From: Lederbergia wuyishanensis
GTDB lineage: Bacteria > Bacillota > Bacilli > Bacillales > Bacillaceae_C
Reading direction: 5' to 3'
Length of the DNA stretch: 64,000 nucleotides
Assembly: GCF_022900255.1 (NCBI RefSeq)
Contig: NZ_JALIRM010000011.1
Location: 62,001 to 126,000, forward strand
The position numbers and the translations under genes were made by a program. The notes under the pieces were generated by a model, which did not search any database, was not told the origin of the DNA, and saw only the letters and a program-made list of their open reading frames with translations. Positions within the stretch are counted from its first letter, which is position 1, and each line of letters begins with the position of its first letter. Positions 1 through 8,857 of this stretch are shown here, piece after piece.

Positions 1-121
1 GCACACCTCAAATAACTAGACTTTTATCCCAATTTATGAAAACCATCATTACTTGGTGACCCAAGAATGAAAAAAGGATAGGCTGAAGATTAGAATTTAT
101 TCTTTTGTTATTTTATTAGTA

Positions 122-424
122 TCTTGAATCGCATTGGGTAGGATTCTCGAGGAAATTAAAAAATCATTGAGTTTCGTCTTGAATTAAGGTGGTATTCACG
201 ACGAAACTAGAAAATCAATATGCTTAATCGTGAATTAGGGTGGTATTATCGATGAAATTAAAAAATCACTGTGCTTCGTCGTGAATTAAGCTGGCATTAT
301 CGATGAAACTAGAAAATCAATGTGCTTCATCGTGAATTATGGTGGTATTATCGATGAAAAAAAAATTCATTGAGTTTCGTCGTGAATTAAGGTGGTATTC
401 ACGACGAAACCAGAAAATTAATGG
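122..424. repeat. 51-bp tandem palindromic repeat array, about 5.9 units
   Basis: Units begin near 171, 222, 273, 324 and 374 (51, 51, 51 and 50 bp apart), with a degenerate unit before 171. Each unit is an inverted repeat with a 9-nt centre. The last unit has perfect 13-bp arms, TTTCGTCGTGAAT and ATTCACGACGAAA. The unit at 324 has TTCATCG paired with CGATGAA, a compensated change relative to TTCGTCG/CGACGAA. The array ends 18 bp past the stop codon of the small gene at 442-729. Function is unknown; it could act as transcript ends or be a non-coding repeat family. Confidence 0.9.
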
Positions 425-441
425 CATATCTTTACAAAACC

Positions 442-729
442 TTATTTCTTCTCTTCTTCATCCTCTTTCAATTCAATTTTCTTACATCCTACATACAGGC
501 AGCAAAGAATATCCGTTTCTGGATTCGATTTTGCCAAGCCTTTTATGTAGGGTGTGACCAAATCTTTAAAGTCAGCTCCTACGCCCTCTTCTTCCAATAT
601 CCCGTATACATATAATTTTTTATCGTTAAATAAGATTGCTAAGTTTCCAACGGCTTTGTTTTTTGAATCGACAACATTCAATATTTGATAGTGAGGTGTT
701 ATAACTTCAGGCGAAAAATAAATTTCCAT
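442..729 (-). CDS. small conserved hypothetical protein, 95 aa
   Basis: I do not recognise this protein. It is soluble, without signal peptide or membrane segment, and has a mixed alpha/beta composition ending in a strongly acidic/lysine tail (KEDEEEKK). A 'DILCCLYVGCKK' stretch near residue 80 carries three cysteines. It starts at ATG 729, and its ribosome binding site (AGGAGAG) overlaps the stop codon of the upstream MFS gene at 744. The two are therefore probably co-transcribed, and it may be a small partner of the transporter, but that is only inference from position. The 51-bp repeat array begins just after its stop codon. Confidence 0.7.
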   Translation of the reverse strand: MEIYFSPEVITPHYQILNVVDSKNKAVGNLAILFNDKKLYVYGILEEEGVGADFKDLVTPYIKGLAKSNPETDILCCLYVGCKKIELKEDEEEKK

Positions 730-743
730 GCAATGGCTCTCCT

Positions 744-1994
744 TTACGTAAATTCTAATTTTTCAAATAGGGTATCGTTTTCGTTTTCTTGTTTTGGTTC
801 TTTTTTCCCTACACGAATGAGGACAAGACATAGAAATCCTACAAACAGCGTCAAGCCTGCGGTAGATAAAAACATTCCGGAACGCGACCATTCCATTAAT
901 GCTGTGTAAACGGGAGGGCCGACGGCGACGCCTAAAAACCGGACCGATCCGTATAGAGATGTAACAAATCCACGTCTATCAGAAGGTACCGATCCAGTGA
1001 TAAAGCTATTGATACACGGAAGAACAAGGCCTGTTCCTATACTGCTTACGACGAGAACTGAAAAAAATGGAATTAAATTTTTAAAGAAAACAAGTGTTGA
1101 AAATGATGCGGTCATGAGCAATAAACCTAAAACAATTAAGCTTTTCATTAACCTCATATTTTTTCCGATCTTAGCTCCCGTTATATAAGATGTTGTCGTC
1201 ATGAACAATAATGGGATAGCTAAAATGGCGCCTTTTAGTATTCCATCGATCTGGTGATCCTTCTCTAAAATATCGGAAATATAAAATAGGATACCGAATA
1301 AGGCAAACAAACATGTGGCACCAGTCAAATACGCTACCAATAACCAGCGACCTTCCGTTTTAAAAACAGAAACAAGACCTTTTACATAACTTCCTAACGG
1401 CGGAGGTTCCTTATCCTTTTTCTTTTCTCTAACGAAAAATATCGTTAACAATATTGAAATAAGACAAAAGATAGGGAAGGCAAAAAAGGCGGCGTACCAA
1501 ATGATTAATGCCAACAAAGAACCGATAATCGGGCTAATCACTTTTCCAACTCCGTTTGATGCTTCTACTAATCCTAATACTTTGCTTTGTTCTCCCCCTT
1601 TGAACAAATCCCCCGTCAAAGCCATGGCAATTGGAGCGGTCCCGGCTGCTCCGATTCCTTGCAAAATTCTTCCGGCCAGAATCCATGTATAGGCGTTCGA
1701 AAACCAAGCAGCTGCAGCTCCAGCCAAAATCCCTCCACTACCATACAAAATAAGAGCAGGAATAATGATTGCTTTTCTTGAGAAGCGGTCGGATAAATAT
1801 CCTAATACAGGAATAGTTGCTGCAGCAGCAATCGAAAATACGGTAATAATTAAGCTAATTTTAAACTGTGAGACATCTAATTCCGATTTCATTTTCGGCA
1901 AAATTGGAATAAGCATAGAATTTCCAAGAACAAGGATGAGCGGAATGGAACTTATCGCAAGAATCGTCCCGCCTTTTGATTTTTTCTTTGGCAA
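744..1994 (-). CDS. MFS transporter, drug/siderophore exporter type (DHA1-like)
   Basis: A 416-residue integral membrane protein with about 12 hydrophobic segments, typical of the major facilitator superfamily. The motif A region '[10 protein letters not shown]' lies between the second and third segments (about residue 65), and '[16 protein letters not shown]' (about residue 108) is typical of proton-driven exporters. The N-terminus ([10 protein letters not shown]) resembles the Bacillus YmfD family from memory, which has been linked to bacillibactin export, but the substrate cannot be read from sequence. The start is TTG at 1994, chosen because GGGGAGGGA lies 6 bases upstream. The small gene at 442-729 follows by 14 bases and is probably in the same transcript. 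Confidence 0.9.
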   Translation of the reverse strand: MPKKKSKGGTILAISSIPLILVLGNSMLIPILPKMKSELDVSQFKISLIITVFSIAAAATIPVLGYLSDRFSRKAIIIPALILYGSGGILAGAAAAWFSNAYTWILAGRILQGIGAAGTAPIAMALTGDLFKGGEQSKVLGLVEASNGVGKVISPIIGSLLALIIWYAAFFAFPIFCLISILLTIFFVREKKKDKEPPPLGSYVKGLVSVFKTEGRWLLVAYLTGATCLFALFGILFYISDILEKDHQIDGILKGAILAIPLLFMTTTSYITGAKIGKNMRLMKSLIVLGLLLMTASFSTLVFFKNLIPFFSVLVVSSIGTGLVLPCINSFITGSVPSDRRGFVTSLYGSVRFLGVAVGPPVYTALMEWSRSGMFLSTAGLTLFVGFLCLVLIRVGKKEPKQENENDTLFEKLEFT

Positions 1995-2154
1995 AGCTGT
2001 CCCTCCCCTGCTGCAAATGTCTTTTTATTGTTTGAATGGACTTGCTTTTTTATACAGGGCAAAAGCCTATTTTCCGTGGTAAAAGCCCATTCTTTACACA
2101 TTCGCCCAATATTCGAATAGGCTAACCTAGAAAAATAGAGGAGGCATTTTTCCT

Positions 2155-2925
2155 ATGGATTTTTTGCAATTACCTATAAGAACAGCAAAACCAAGAGCAT
2201 ATGGTTTGACGTCGATCATTGATACCGGCATCTCTTATGGAGAATTAAAAAATATGTTAAAGGACTATGGTCACTTTATAGATGTTGCTAAATTAGGTAT
2301 GGGTTCAGCTTACATCACACCTAACTTAAAGGATAAGATTGACTTGTATAAGGAATTTAATATCACTCCATATTGCGGCGGAACACTATTTGAAAAGTCA
2401 TATTTCCAAAACAAAGTTTCCGAATACTCCAATTATTTAAAGGGGCTTGGAATTGATTGGATTGAAGTTTCTACAGGGACTATAAATATTCCATTACAGG
2501 AACGCTTAAATCTCATTTCACTACTCGTGAAGGATTTTCATGTTATTGCAGAAGTCGGATCAAAAGACATCCATAATCAAATGAGTGTATCCGAATGGAA
2601 AAATGAAATTAAACTGTTACTAGATGCTGGTTGTAATTACGTAATCACGGAAGGCAGAGATTCTGGAACTGCTGGGATTTACGATCAAAATGGAAATATT
2701 AAAACAAACTTAATCTCATATCTGCTAGAAGATCTCGACTACAAAAAAATCATTTTTGAAGCTCCTACACCAAAACAGCAAATGTTTTTCATTAATGAAA
2801 TTGGCTCAAATGTTAATTTAGGTAACGTGAAGCTAAATGATGTTTTAGTGTTAGAGACACAACGTCGTGGTTTAAGATGCGAGACATTTTATATCGGGGA
2901 GCAAGAATCCATTTTGCCAATATGA
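2155..2925 (+). CDS. yitD: phosphosulfolactate synthase (ComA/YitD family)
   Basis: Predicted to add sulfite to phosphoenolpyruvate, giving (R)-2-phospho-3-sulfolactate; a cytoplasmic TIM-barrel enzyme. The 256-residue length fits the family. Recognisable blocks are 'GLTSIIDTGIS' near the N-terminus, 'DVAKLGMGSAY', 'GGTLFE', 'IEVSTGTI', 'IAEVGSKD' (about residue 140) and 'EGRDSGTAGIYD' (about 173). The ATG start has AGAGGAGGC upstream. It is the first gene of a four-gene operon with cysH, sat and cysC, spaced 15, 16 and 10 bases. In B. subtilis the matching yitA-yitD genes supply spore 3-sulfolactate. The phosphatase (ComB/YitC) that would act next is not in this window. Confidence 0.9.
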   Translation: MDFLQLPIRTAKPRAYGLTSIIDTGISYGELKNMLKDYGHFIDVAKLGMGSAYITPNLKDKIDLYKEFNITPYCGGTLFEKSYFQNKVSEYSNYLKGLGIDWIEVSTGTINIPLQERLNLISLLVKDFHVIAEVGSKDIHNQMSVSEWKNEIKLLLDAGCNYVITEGRDSGTAGIYDQNGNIKTNLISYLLEDLDYKKIIFEAPTPKQQMFFINEIGSNVNLGNVKLNDVLVLETQRRGLRCETFYIGEQESILPI

Positions 2926-2940
2926 GAGGGGTGAAAAATC

Positions 2941-3651
2941 TTGTCTAGCGTCATAAGCTTTGAAAATTGGAATGACGAAAAAACAGATTATATTTTACGC
3001 GAAAACCCAGATTATATGGATATCTTAAGGTGGGCTTTCCGGGAATATAAGGATGAGATTGTTTATGCTTGCAGCTTTGGTGCTGAAGGTATCGTATTGA
3101 TTGATTTAATAAGCAAAGTAAATCCTCGTGCCAAGATCATCTTTCTTGATACGGGACTTCATTTTCCCGAAACTTATGAATTGATTGAAAGAGTGAAAAA
3201 CCGTTATCCCTCTCTAAATATCGAAATGGTTAAACCCAAAATTACTGTAGAAGATCAAGCAGCGATGTTTGGTGAGGAATTATGGGCACATCACCCTAAT
3301 CAGTGTTGCAATATTAGAAAAGTGCTACCCTTGCAAGAAGCTTTAAAAGATGTCAAGGCTTGGATTTCTGGTTTGAGACGGGATCAATCCCCTACAAGAA
3401 GCAACACCCAATTTATAAATAAAGATAATAAGTTTTCGAAAATAAAAATCTGTCCGCTTATTCATTGGACTTGGGATGATATTTTAATGTATATCGAATT
3501 AAATAATCTTCCATACAATCCTCTACATGACAAAGGTTATCCAAGCATTGGCTGCTGGCCATGTACATCAGCTACGTTAGATCATAACGATTTGCGTTCA
3601 GGGCGATGGGCAGGTACGACAAAACGAGAATGCGGACTTCATCTGACTTAA
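2941..3651 (+). CDS. cysH: phosphoadenylyl-/adenylyl-sulfate reductase (CysH/YitB type)
   Basis: Reduces APS or PAPS to sulfite using thioredoxin. The 236-residue protein has the PP-loop-like 'CSFGAEG' near residue 40 and both cysteine pairs that bind a [4Fe-4S] cluster in APS-reducing enzymes: 'NQCCNIRK' (about residue 120) and 'GCWPCT' (about 203). The catalytic C-terminal cysteine is in 'RECGLH'. The cluster ligands suggest APS can be used, yet the operon also encodes an APS kinase, so the true substrate (APS or PAPS) is open. The start is TTG at 2941 behind GAGAGGGGTG, 15 bases after the synthase gene. No sulfite reductase follows, so sulfite is probably passed to the synthase. Confidence 0.93.
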   Translation: MSSVISFENWNDEKTDYILRENPDYMDILRWAFREYKDEIVYACSFGAEGIVLIDLISKVNPRAKIIFLDTGLHFPETYELIERVKNRYPSLNIEMVKPKITVEDQAAMFGEELWAHHPNQCCNIRKVLPLQEALKDVKAWISGLRRDQSPTRSNTQFINKDNKFSKIKICPLIHWTWDDILMYIELNNLPYNPLHDKGYPSIGCWPCTSATLDHNDLRSGRWAGTTKRECGLHLT

Positions 3652-3667
3652 AAAGGAGGTAAAACGA

Positions 3668-4813
3668 TTGAGCATTAAGCCACACGGGGGAAAATTGATT
3701 AATCGAACAAATCTCTCTTCAAATATAGATTTATCACTTAACCATGTAGAACTCGATAGTATGGAACTAAGTGATCTGGAGTTAATTGCAAATGGTGCCT
3801 ATAGCCCGCTCGAAGGATTTATGGGAAAAGCTGACTATTATTCCGTTGTCCATAATATGAGACTAGAGAACGGAATTCCATGGTCCATCCCCATTACATT
3901 AGCAGTCGATGAATGGAAGATGGCGGAAATCAAAGAAGGCGATACAATCAATCTTGTCCAAAACGATATAGTTTATGGAACAATGATAATAAAGGAAAAG
4001 TTTAAACCTGATAAATATATAGAAGCAGAATGGGTATATCAAACGACTGATCTAAATCACCCTGGAGTAAAAAAACTGTTCGAAAGACCCGACTTTTATC
4101 TCTCTGGACCAATCACACTTTTAAGAAAACCTGAAAAAATAATGTTTCCTACCTATTATGTAGACCCTATTAAAACGAGAGAAAAATTTAAAGAATTAGG
4201 CTGGAAAACGATTGTCGGCTTCCAAACGAGAAATCCTGTCCATCGCGCACATGAGTATATTCAAAAGTCAGCTTTAGAAATCGTCGACGGACTTTTCTTA
4301 AATCCACTTGTAGGTGAAACAAAATCAGACGATATCCCTAGCGAAATCCGAATGAAAAGCTATCAAATACTACTAGAAAATTATTACCCAAAACATCGTG
4401 TTTTTTTATCTGTATTCCCAGCTGCCATGCGTTATGCGGGACCAAGAGAAGCTATTTTCCATGCTATTGTAAGAAAAAACTTTGGCTGCACTCATTTTAT
4501 CGTTGGAAGAGATCATGCAGGAGTAGGAAACTATTACGGCACATATGACTCACAAAAAATATTTAGTAATTTTGACGAAGATGAATTGGGTATCGAACCA
4601 TTATTTTTCGAACATAGCTTTTACTGTAAACAATGCGAAAACATGGCGTCAAAGAAAACATGCCCACATGAATCAGAACATCACGTAATTTTATCTGGCA
4701 CAAAAGTAAGGGAAATGCTAAAAAAAGGGGAACACCCTCCAAAAGAATTTAGTCGTCCAGAGGTAGTTAAAACTCTTATTGAAGGACTAAATGAAGCCTA
4801 TATCTTGCATTGA
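3668..4813 (+). CDS. sat: sulfate adenylyltransferase (ATP sulfurylase), short form
   Basis: Makes APS from sulfate and ATP. At 381 residues it has the usual bacterial homo-oligomeric Sat length. Key motifs are '[12 protein letters not shown]' (HxxH nucleotide-binding loop, about residue 187), 'GRDHAGVG' (about 281) and the zinc-type cysteines '[13 protein letters not shown]' near residue 320. It starts at TTG 3668 behind AAAAGGAGGT. It is the third gene of the sulfolactate-type operon. A second, longer paralogue lies at 54596-56326, so this copy may be specialised, for example for sporulation, as inferred for YitA in B. subtilis. Confidence 0.95.
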   Translation: MSIKPHGGKLINRTNLSSNIDLSLNHVELDSMELSDLELIANGAYSPLEGFMGKADYYSVVHNMRLENGIPWSIPITLAVDEWKMAEIKEGDTINLVQNDIVYGTMIIKEKFKPDKYIEAEWVYQTTDLNHPGVKKLFERPDFYLSGPITLLRKPEKIMFPTYYVDPIKTREKFKELGWKTIVGFQTRNPVHRAHEYIQKSALEIVDGLFLNPLVGETKSDDIPSEIRMKSYQILLENYYPKHRVFLSVFPAAMRYAGPREAIFHAIVRKNFGCTHFIVGRDHAGVGNYYGTYDSQKIFSNFDEDELGIEPLFFEHSFYCKQCENMASKKTCPHESEHHVILSGTKVREMLKKGEHPPKEFSRPEVVKTLIEGLNEAYILH

Positions 4814-4823
4814 AGGTGATGAC

Positions 4824-5426
4824 ATGGGAAAAAGTAGTCATATTGTATGGCACGATACATTAGTAACAAAAAACGATCGGCGGTTTAGAAACGGTCATAA
4901 AAGCTGTGTTCTCTGGTTTACTGGTTTATCCGGCTCAGGAAAATCATCGTTAGCAAATGCCTTAGACATCGAATTATTTCATCAAGGACTTAACAGCTAT
5001 GTGTTAGACGGGGATAATATTCGTCACGGATTAAACAGCGATTTAAGCTTTAAAGCAGAGGATCGAAAAGAAAATGTCCGTAGAATTGGTGAAGTGGCAA
5101 AACTGTTTGTGGATAGTGGCCAAATCGTTTCTTCCGCTTTTATTTCTCCTTTTGAGGAAGATAGGCAGCTTGTTCGAAACATGTTTGACCAAGGGGAATA
5201 TATTGAAATTTTTATGGATTGCCCACTATATGTGTGTGAAGAACGAGACCCAAAAGGTTTATATAAAAAAGCTAGAATGGGAGAAATCTCGAATTTTACA
5301 GGCATTAGTTCGCCTTATGAGGTTCCGTACGATCCTGAAATCGTCATTGAAGCGGATAAAATGACCATTGAAGAATCAGTAAATATCATTTTAGCGTATT
5401 TGAAAGAACACAAAATCATATTTTGA
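4824..5426 (+). CDS. cysC: adenylyl-sulfate kinase
   Basis: Phosphorylates APS to PAPS. The 200-residue protein has a Walker A motif 'GLSGSGKSS' (about residue 33), 'DGDNIRHGLN' (about 62) and 'FISPFEEDR' (about 108), all typical of CysC. I place the start at ATG 4824, where AAGGTGAT lies 4-11 bases upstream, rather than at an upstream in-frame ATG (4791) that would overlap the end of sat. It is the last gene of the operon, and an intrinsic terminator overlaps its stop codon. Together with Sat and CysH it completes sulfate-to-sulfite conversion. Confidence 0.94.
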   Translation: MGKSSHIVWHDTLVTKNDRRFRNGHKSCVLWFTGLSGSGKSSLANALDIELFHQGLNSYVLDGDNIRHGLNSDLSFKAEDRKENVRRIGEVAKLFVDSGQIVSSAFISPFEEDRQLVRNMFDQGEYIEIFMDCPLYVCEERDPKGLYKKARMGEISNFTGISSPYEVPYDPEIVIEADKMTIEESVNIILAYLKEHKIIF

Positions 5427-5459
5427 GAAGATTCCTTTTCGGATCTTCTCATTTTTTTC
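5425..5459 (+). terminator. rho-independent terminator of the sulfur operon
   Basis: GAGAAGATTC pairs with GGATCTTCTC (10 bp including one G-T), with a 6-nt loop, followed by ATTTTTTT. It overlaps the cysC stop codon. No U-tract follows on the other strand. Confidence 0.85.
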
Positions 5460-6066
5460 TCCAATAAGGGGTTAAAAGGGCTAGCCTTTGTATTCTGAGT
5501 TCATAAATATAGTCAATAATATGAGTCGAGAGAAACTGGCAAATAACTGCAAAGACGACGATTTTATAATCGATGACTAGAGAAGTTAATAAGAAAATCA
5601 ATAGATTAATTACCATCATCACCTTGCCGGGACTCCATTTTTTATATGATGCAATCATCAGGGCTGGAATCACCATCCCTCCACTTGAAGAGCCAACTCT
5701 TATTAAAATTCCAACGCCAACTCCAAAAAATAAGCTACCAGCTAGGATATCTAAAATAATATGTACATGTGGAAACGGTACGTGGGACGCTAAAATACTG
5801 ACCGTCGTCGAGGTTGTTGCCACAGCAATAATTGTTCGAAAAGTCCACGAGGAACCAAAATATTGATAGGCAAACAATAAAAAAACAGCGTTTGCCAGCC
5901 ATAACGATAATCCAAGGGGAAATTCAAACCAGTGATTCATGAGTAGTGCCAAACCCGCTGCTCCACCAGAGGGAATCGAATGCGGAAATAAAAAAAAGGA
6001 CATAGACATCCCCTGCAAGAATGCACCAAATAATAGCAAGATATAAGAAACTATTAACTTTTTCAT
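5449..6066 (-). CDS. YitT-family membrane protein (YitE/YczE-like)
   Basis: A 205-residue protein with about five or six membrane segments and the family signature 'PSGGAAGLA' near residue 31, plus 'GVGVGILIRVGSSSGGMVIPAL' spread over residues 118-140. It lacks the cytoplasmic DUF2179 domain of the longer YitT paralogues, and in size resembles YitE. As I recall, yitE adjoins yitD in B. subtilis, so this convergent position beside the sulfolactate operon is worth noting. A role in sulfonate transport is only a guess from position. The ATG start has GAGGTGA upstream. Its 3' end overlaps the operon terminator. Confidence 0.82.
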   Translation of the reverse strand: MKKLIVSYILLLFGAFLQGMSMSFFLFPHSIPSGGAAGLALLMNHWFEFPLGLSLWLANAVFLLFAYQYFGSSWTFRTIIAVATTSTTVSILASHVPFPHVHIILDILAGSLFFGVGVGILIRVGSSSGGMVIPALMIASYKKWSPGKVMMVINLLIFLLTSLVIDYKIVVFAVICQFLSTHIIDYIYELRIQRLALLTPYWRKK

Positions 6067-6237
6067 CGTTTCACCTCACGGACAACCTCTCTTGTCCATT
6101 TTATGAGGAGAATTAATGATTATGTAGAACATTTTTTAAGGTTAAAAAACTTATTACATTGAACACCGTTAATTTTCTGTGATTATATGGACAAGTCATT
6201 CATATAATGGAACGAGTATAGTCACGGGAGGATACGA

Positions 6238-6513
6238 ATGATTACTTTATTAGAAAAAGCTGTCATTGGGATGGCACTATTACGTATATTATCAGGGAGT
6301 ATAGAAGTATTCGCCGCATTTTTAATGATTAAGTTTAACGATGTAGAAAAAGCATTAGTCATCAACAGCTCTCTTGCATTAATCGGACCAACTATTCTTA
6401 TTATTACGACCACCATTGGTTTGATTGGTATTGCCGATAAAATAGCGTTCGGAAAGTTTGTTTGGATTTTTCTTGGTGTTGCTTTTATTATTTATGGTGT
6501 TAAGAGTGGTTAA
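6238..6513 (+). CDS. YqhV-like small membrane protein (DUF2619)
   Basis: A 91-residue protein with three hydrophobic segments and the pattern 'EKAVIGMALLRILSG' and 'FNDVEKALVINSSLALIGP', which I recognise as similar to B. subtilis YqhV. Its function is unknown. In B. subtilis yqhV lies beside the spoIIIA genes, but there is no such context here. The start is ATG behind GGGAGGATAC. Its last 4 bases overlap the last bases of the convergent AlkD-like gene. Confidence 0.8.
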   Translation: MITLLEKAVIGMALLRILSGSIEVFAAFLMIKFNDVEKALVINSSLALIGPTILIITTTIGLIGIADKIAFGKFVWIFLGVAFIIYGVKSG

Positions 6514-7187
6514 CTTTTTACACGTACATATTTTGACCCTTCTCTTCTTGCTAAATTTGATAATTCGTGAGTCTCGATAAATTGAGCAACAGCTTCTGGA
6601 TTTGTTTTGGAATACTCTCTTAATGACCAACCAATCGCTTTTTGAATAAAAAATTCATCAATGTGGGAAGTTCTGCTTATATAGGAATACAGTAACTGTT
6701 CATCTGTTTTGTTTTTATATTTTAGTTGAAATAATATCATTGTGCGCTGTAACCACATATTGTCTGATGCGATCCATTTTTCTCCATACGTCTTGATTAA
6801 ATGAGGATGCTTTGAAAATAATTCTCCCACCAAATGACTAGCGATCAAATCAACTGTATCCCACCATGACTTTGTAACAATTAAATATTCCATTAATTCA
6901 ATATCTGTTTCCAACAGGTATTTTTTCTTTTTCACAAGATAATCTAATGCTATATATTGATATTCTCTCTCAGGTTTTCCCCATAATTCTTTGATAAATG
7001 GTGATAATGCTTCGTTTGGAACCACACCAACACTTTTCAACCAGTCTGCAGAGATAGCCTTCCTTTCGGGTGATCGTATTCCTAGAAAAGGGAATAAGTT
7101 TTTCATATATTGCTCCATCGCAGTCGCATTTTCCTGATTACGATTTACCTCATATATTTCACTCAAATTAGCAATAAAATTTTCCAA
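6510..7187 (-). CDS. DNA alkylation repair protein (AlkD-like HEAT-repeat glycosylase)
   Basis: A 225-residue all-helical HEAT-like protein. The family core is clear: 'TKSWWDTVD' (about residue 105), where the tryptophan and aspartate correspond to the cation-pi/catalytic residues of B. cereus AlkD; 'WLQRTMILFQL' (about 146); and 'FIQKAIGWSLREYSKTNPE' (about 180). AlkD enzymes excise bulky or cationic alkylated bases such as 3- and 7-methyl purines without base flipping. It is probably a single-gene unit, convergent with and overlapping the YqhV-like gene by 4 bases. Confidence 0.92.
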   Translation of the reverse strand: MENFIANLSEIYEVNRNQENATAMEQYMKNLFPFLGIRSPERKAISADWLKSVGVVPNEALSPFIKELWGKPEREYQYIALDYLVKKKKYLLETDIELMEYLIVTKSWWDTVDLIASHLVGELFSKHPHLIKTYGEKWIASDNMWLQRTMILFQLKYKNKTDEQLLYSYISRTSHIDEFFIQKAIGWSLREYSKTNPEAVAQFIETHELSNLARREGSKYVRVKS

Positions 7188-7310
7188 AGTAATTCCACTC
7201 CCTATGATATTTAACGGATAATTATTTTAAATTGTATAAAATAATACTTTAAATTACACCCATAATTCATTATGATAAGGTATATTAAAAATTGAAGGGA
7301 TCTGTCATAC

Positions 7311-8657
7311 ATGTGGGGGAAAGTTCGCAGCTGGTTAGAAAATCTCGCACCTGCCCATGTTATTGCTGGATATTATTTACTAGCAGTATTAATATCCATT
7401 CTACTATTCAGCATCCCTGCGGTCTACAGGCCAGGAGTCAACATCAGTTTGATGGATATCATCTTTATGGCAGTCAGTGTAGTTAGTGATACAGGAATGG
7501 CTGTATTTAATATTGCTGAAACATTTAGTGTTTTCGGGTATTTTGTCATCATTATTATTTTGCAATTTGCTGGTATCGGCATTATGGCAATCAGTACATT
7601 TTTCTGGATGGTTTTTAGGAGAAAAATTGGTTTACGAGATCGTAGGTTAATCATGGTTGATAATAATCAATACGCCTTATCTGGTCTCGTAAAATTGATT
7701 AGAGAAATCCTACAAATTATTATTCTAGTCGAAATTACAGGTGCACTTGTATTTGGTATTCACTTTCTAAAATATTTCCCTACATGGCAGGAAGCATTTC
7801 TCCAGGGTCTATTTGCATCTGTCAGTGCCACAACAAATGCAGGAATGGATATTACAGGGGAATCTCTAGTGCCTTTTGCTGGTGATTATTTTGTGCAAGT
7901 AGTAACAATGGTTCTTATTGTTTTGGGTGCAATTGGATTTCCTGTATTAATCGAAGTAAAAGAATTTGCATTAGGACGAAAAAAGAACTTTTCTTTATTT
8001 GCAAAATTAACTACTTCCACATATGGAATCCTTCTTGTGATTGGAACTATTATGATTTATCTAATGGAATTTCAACACTTTTTCAAGGATCTGACGTGGC
8101 ATAAAGGATTTTTCTTTGCTTTATTCCAAGCAACTACAGCTAGAAGTGCCGGTCTTACAACAATGGATATGAACGATTTTTCAATACCTTCCCTACTGGT
8201 TATGAGCCTTTTCATGTTTATTGGCGGATCACCAAATTCCGTTGGTGGTGGAATCAGAACGACAACTTTCGCATTAAATATGTTATTTCTTTATAACTTT
8301 GCGAGAGGAAATCGTTATATCAAAGTTTTCAGACGAGAGATTCATCAAGAGGATATGATGAAATCAATTGCGTTTACATCATTGGCTCTAATTATGTGCT
8401 TTATTTCGATTGTCGCCATCAGTATTTCTGACCCGCAACATCAACTTATTGAGATTATCGTTGAGGTTTGCTCTGCATTTGGTACAGTTGGAATATCATT
8501 AGGAATTACACCAGATCTAAGCATATTTGCGAAATGTATACTTATGTTCCTAATGTTCGTCGGAAGAATCGGTCTAACCTCTTTCTTTTTTATAATAGGC
8601 GGTAAGAAAAAGAATGAAAAATACCGATTTCCAGAAGAAAGAGTTATTATTGGTTAG
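7311..8657 (+). CDS. potassium uptake channel subunit, KtrB/KtrD (TrkH) family
   Basis: A 448-residue membrane protein built of four M1-P-M2 units. The four filter regions are visible: 'VVSDTGMAVFN' (about residue 57), 'SATTNAGMDITG' (about 172), 'QATTARSAGLTT' (about 274) and 'CSAFGTVGISLGIT' (about 388). Length fits KtrD (449) or KtrB (445). No gene for the cytosolic RCK gating subunit (KtrA/KtrC) is adjacent, as for ktrD in B. subtilis, so it probably pairs with a subunit encoded elsewhere. The start is ATG 7311 with GAAGGGA 10 bases upstream. I found no c-di-AMP riboswitch in front of it. Confidence 0.92.
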   Translation: MWGKVRSWLENLAPAHVIAGYYLLAVLISILLFSIPAVYRPGVNISLMDIIFMAVSVVSDTGMAVFNIAETFSVFGYFVIIIILQFAGIGIMAISTFFWMVFRRKIGLRDRRLIMVDNNQYALSGLVKLIREILQIIILVEITGALVFGIHFLKYFPTWQEAFLQGLFASVSATTNAGMDITGESLVPFAGDYFVQVVTMVLIVLGAIGFPVLIEVKEFALGRKKNFSLFAKLTTSTYGILLVIGTIMIYLMEFQHFFKDLTWHKGFFFALFQATTARSAGLTTMDMNDFSIPSLLVMSLFMFIGGSPNSVGGGIRTTTFALNMLFLYNFARGNRYIKVFRREIHQEDMMKSIAFTSLALIMCFISIVAISISDPQHQLIEIIVEVCSAFGTVGISLGITPDLSIFAKCILMFLMFVGRIGLTSFFFIIGGKKKNEKYRFPEERVIIG

Positions 8658-8713
8658 AATTTATTAATTGCAAGATGATATTTAAGTAATCATCTAAATC
8701 GCTTTTGAGTTTG

Positions 8714-8815
8714 AACCGAGACAGATATCTGGTGTTTCTGGTGTTCCTGGTGTTTCTGCCTCGGTTGAAAACGAATCGAGACAAAGACAAAGCCTTTTGT
8801 CCGATTGAATCTAAA
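8714..8815 (+). other. possible structured leader in front of serC
   Basis: Two imperfect stems lie between the potassium channel gene and serC. AACCGAG (8714-8720) and CTCGGTT (8760-8766) enclose three near-copies of TGGTGTTTC. Then AATCG-a-GACAAA pairs with TTTGTC-CGATT (about 8774-8806). No poly-U tract follows, and no known riboswitch family is recognised. Confidence 0.35.
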
Positions 8816-8857
8816 GCACATATAAAGAATTAAAATAATAACATTGGAGTGAGTATT

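Noticed and set aside
7188-7310. c-di-AMP riboswitch before the potassium channel gene
   Set aside because: The 123-bp gap lacks the GAGCGGGGGA and GCTAACCTCG blocks that are clear at 15924-16059.
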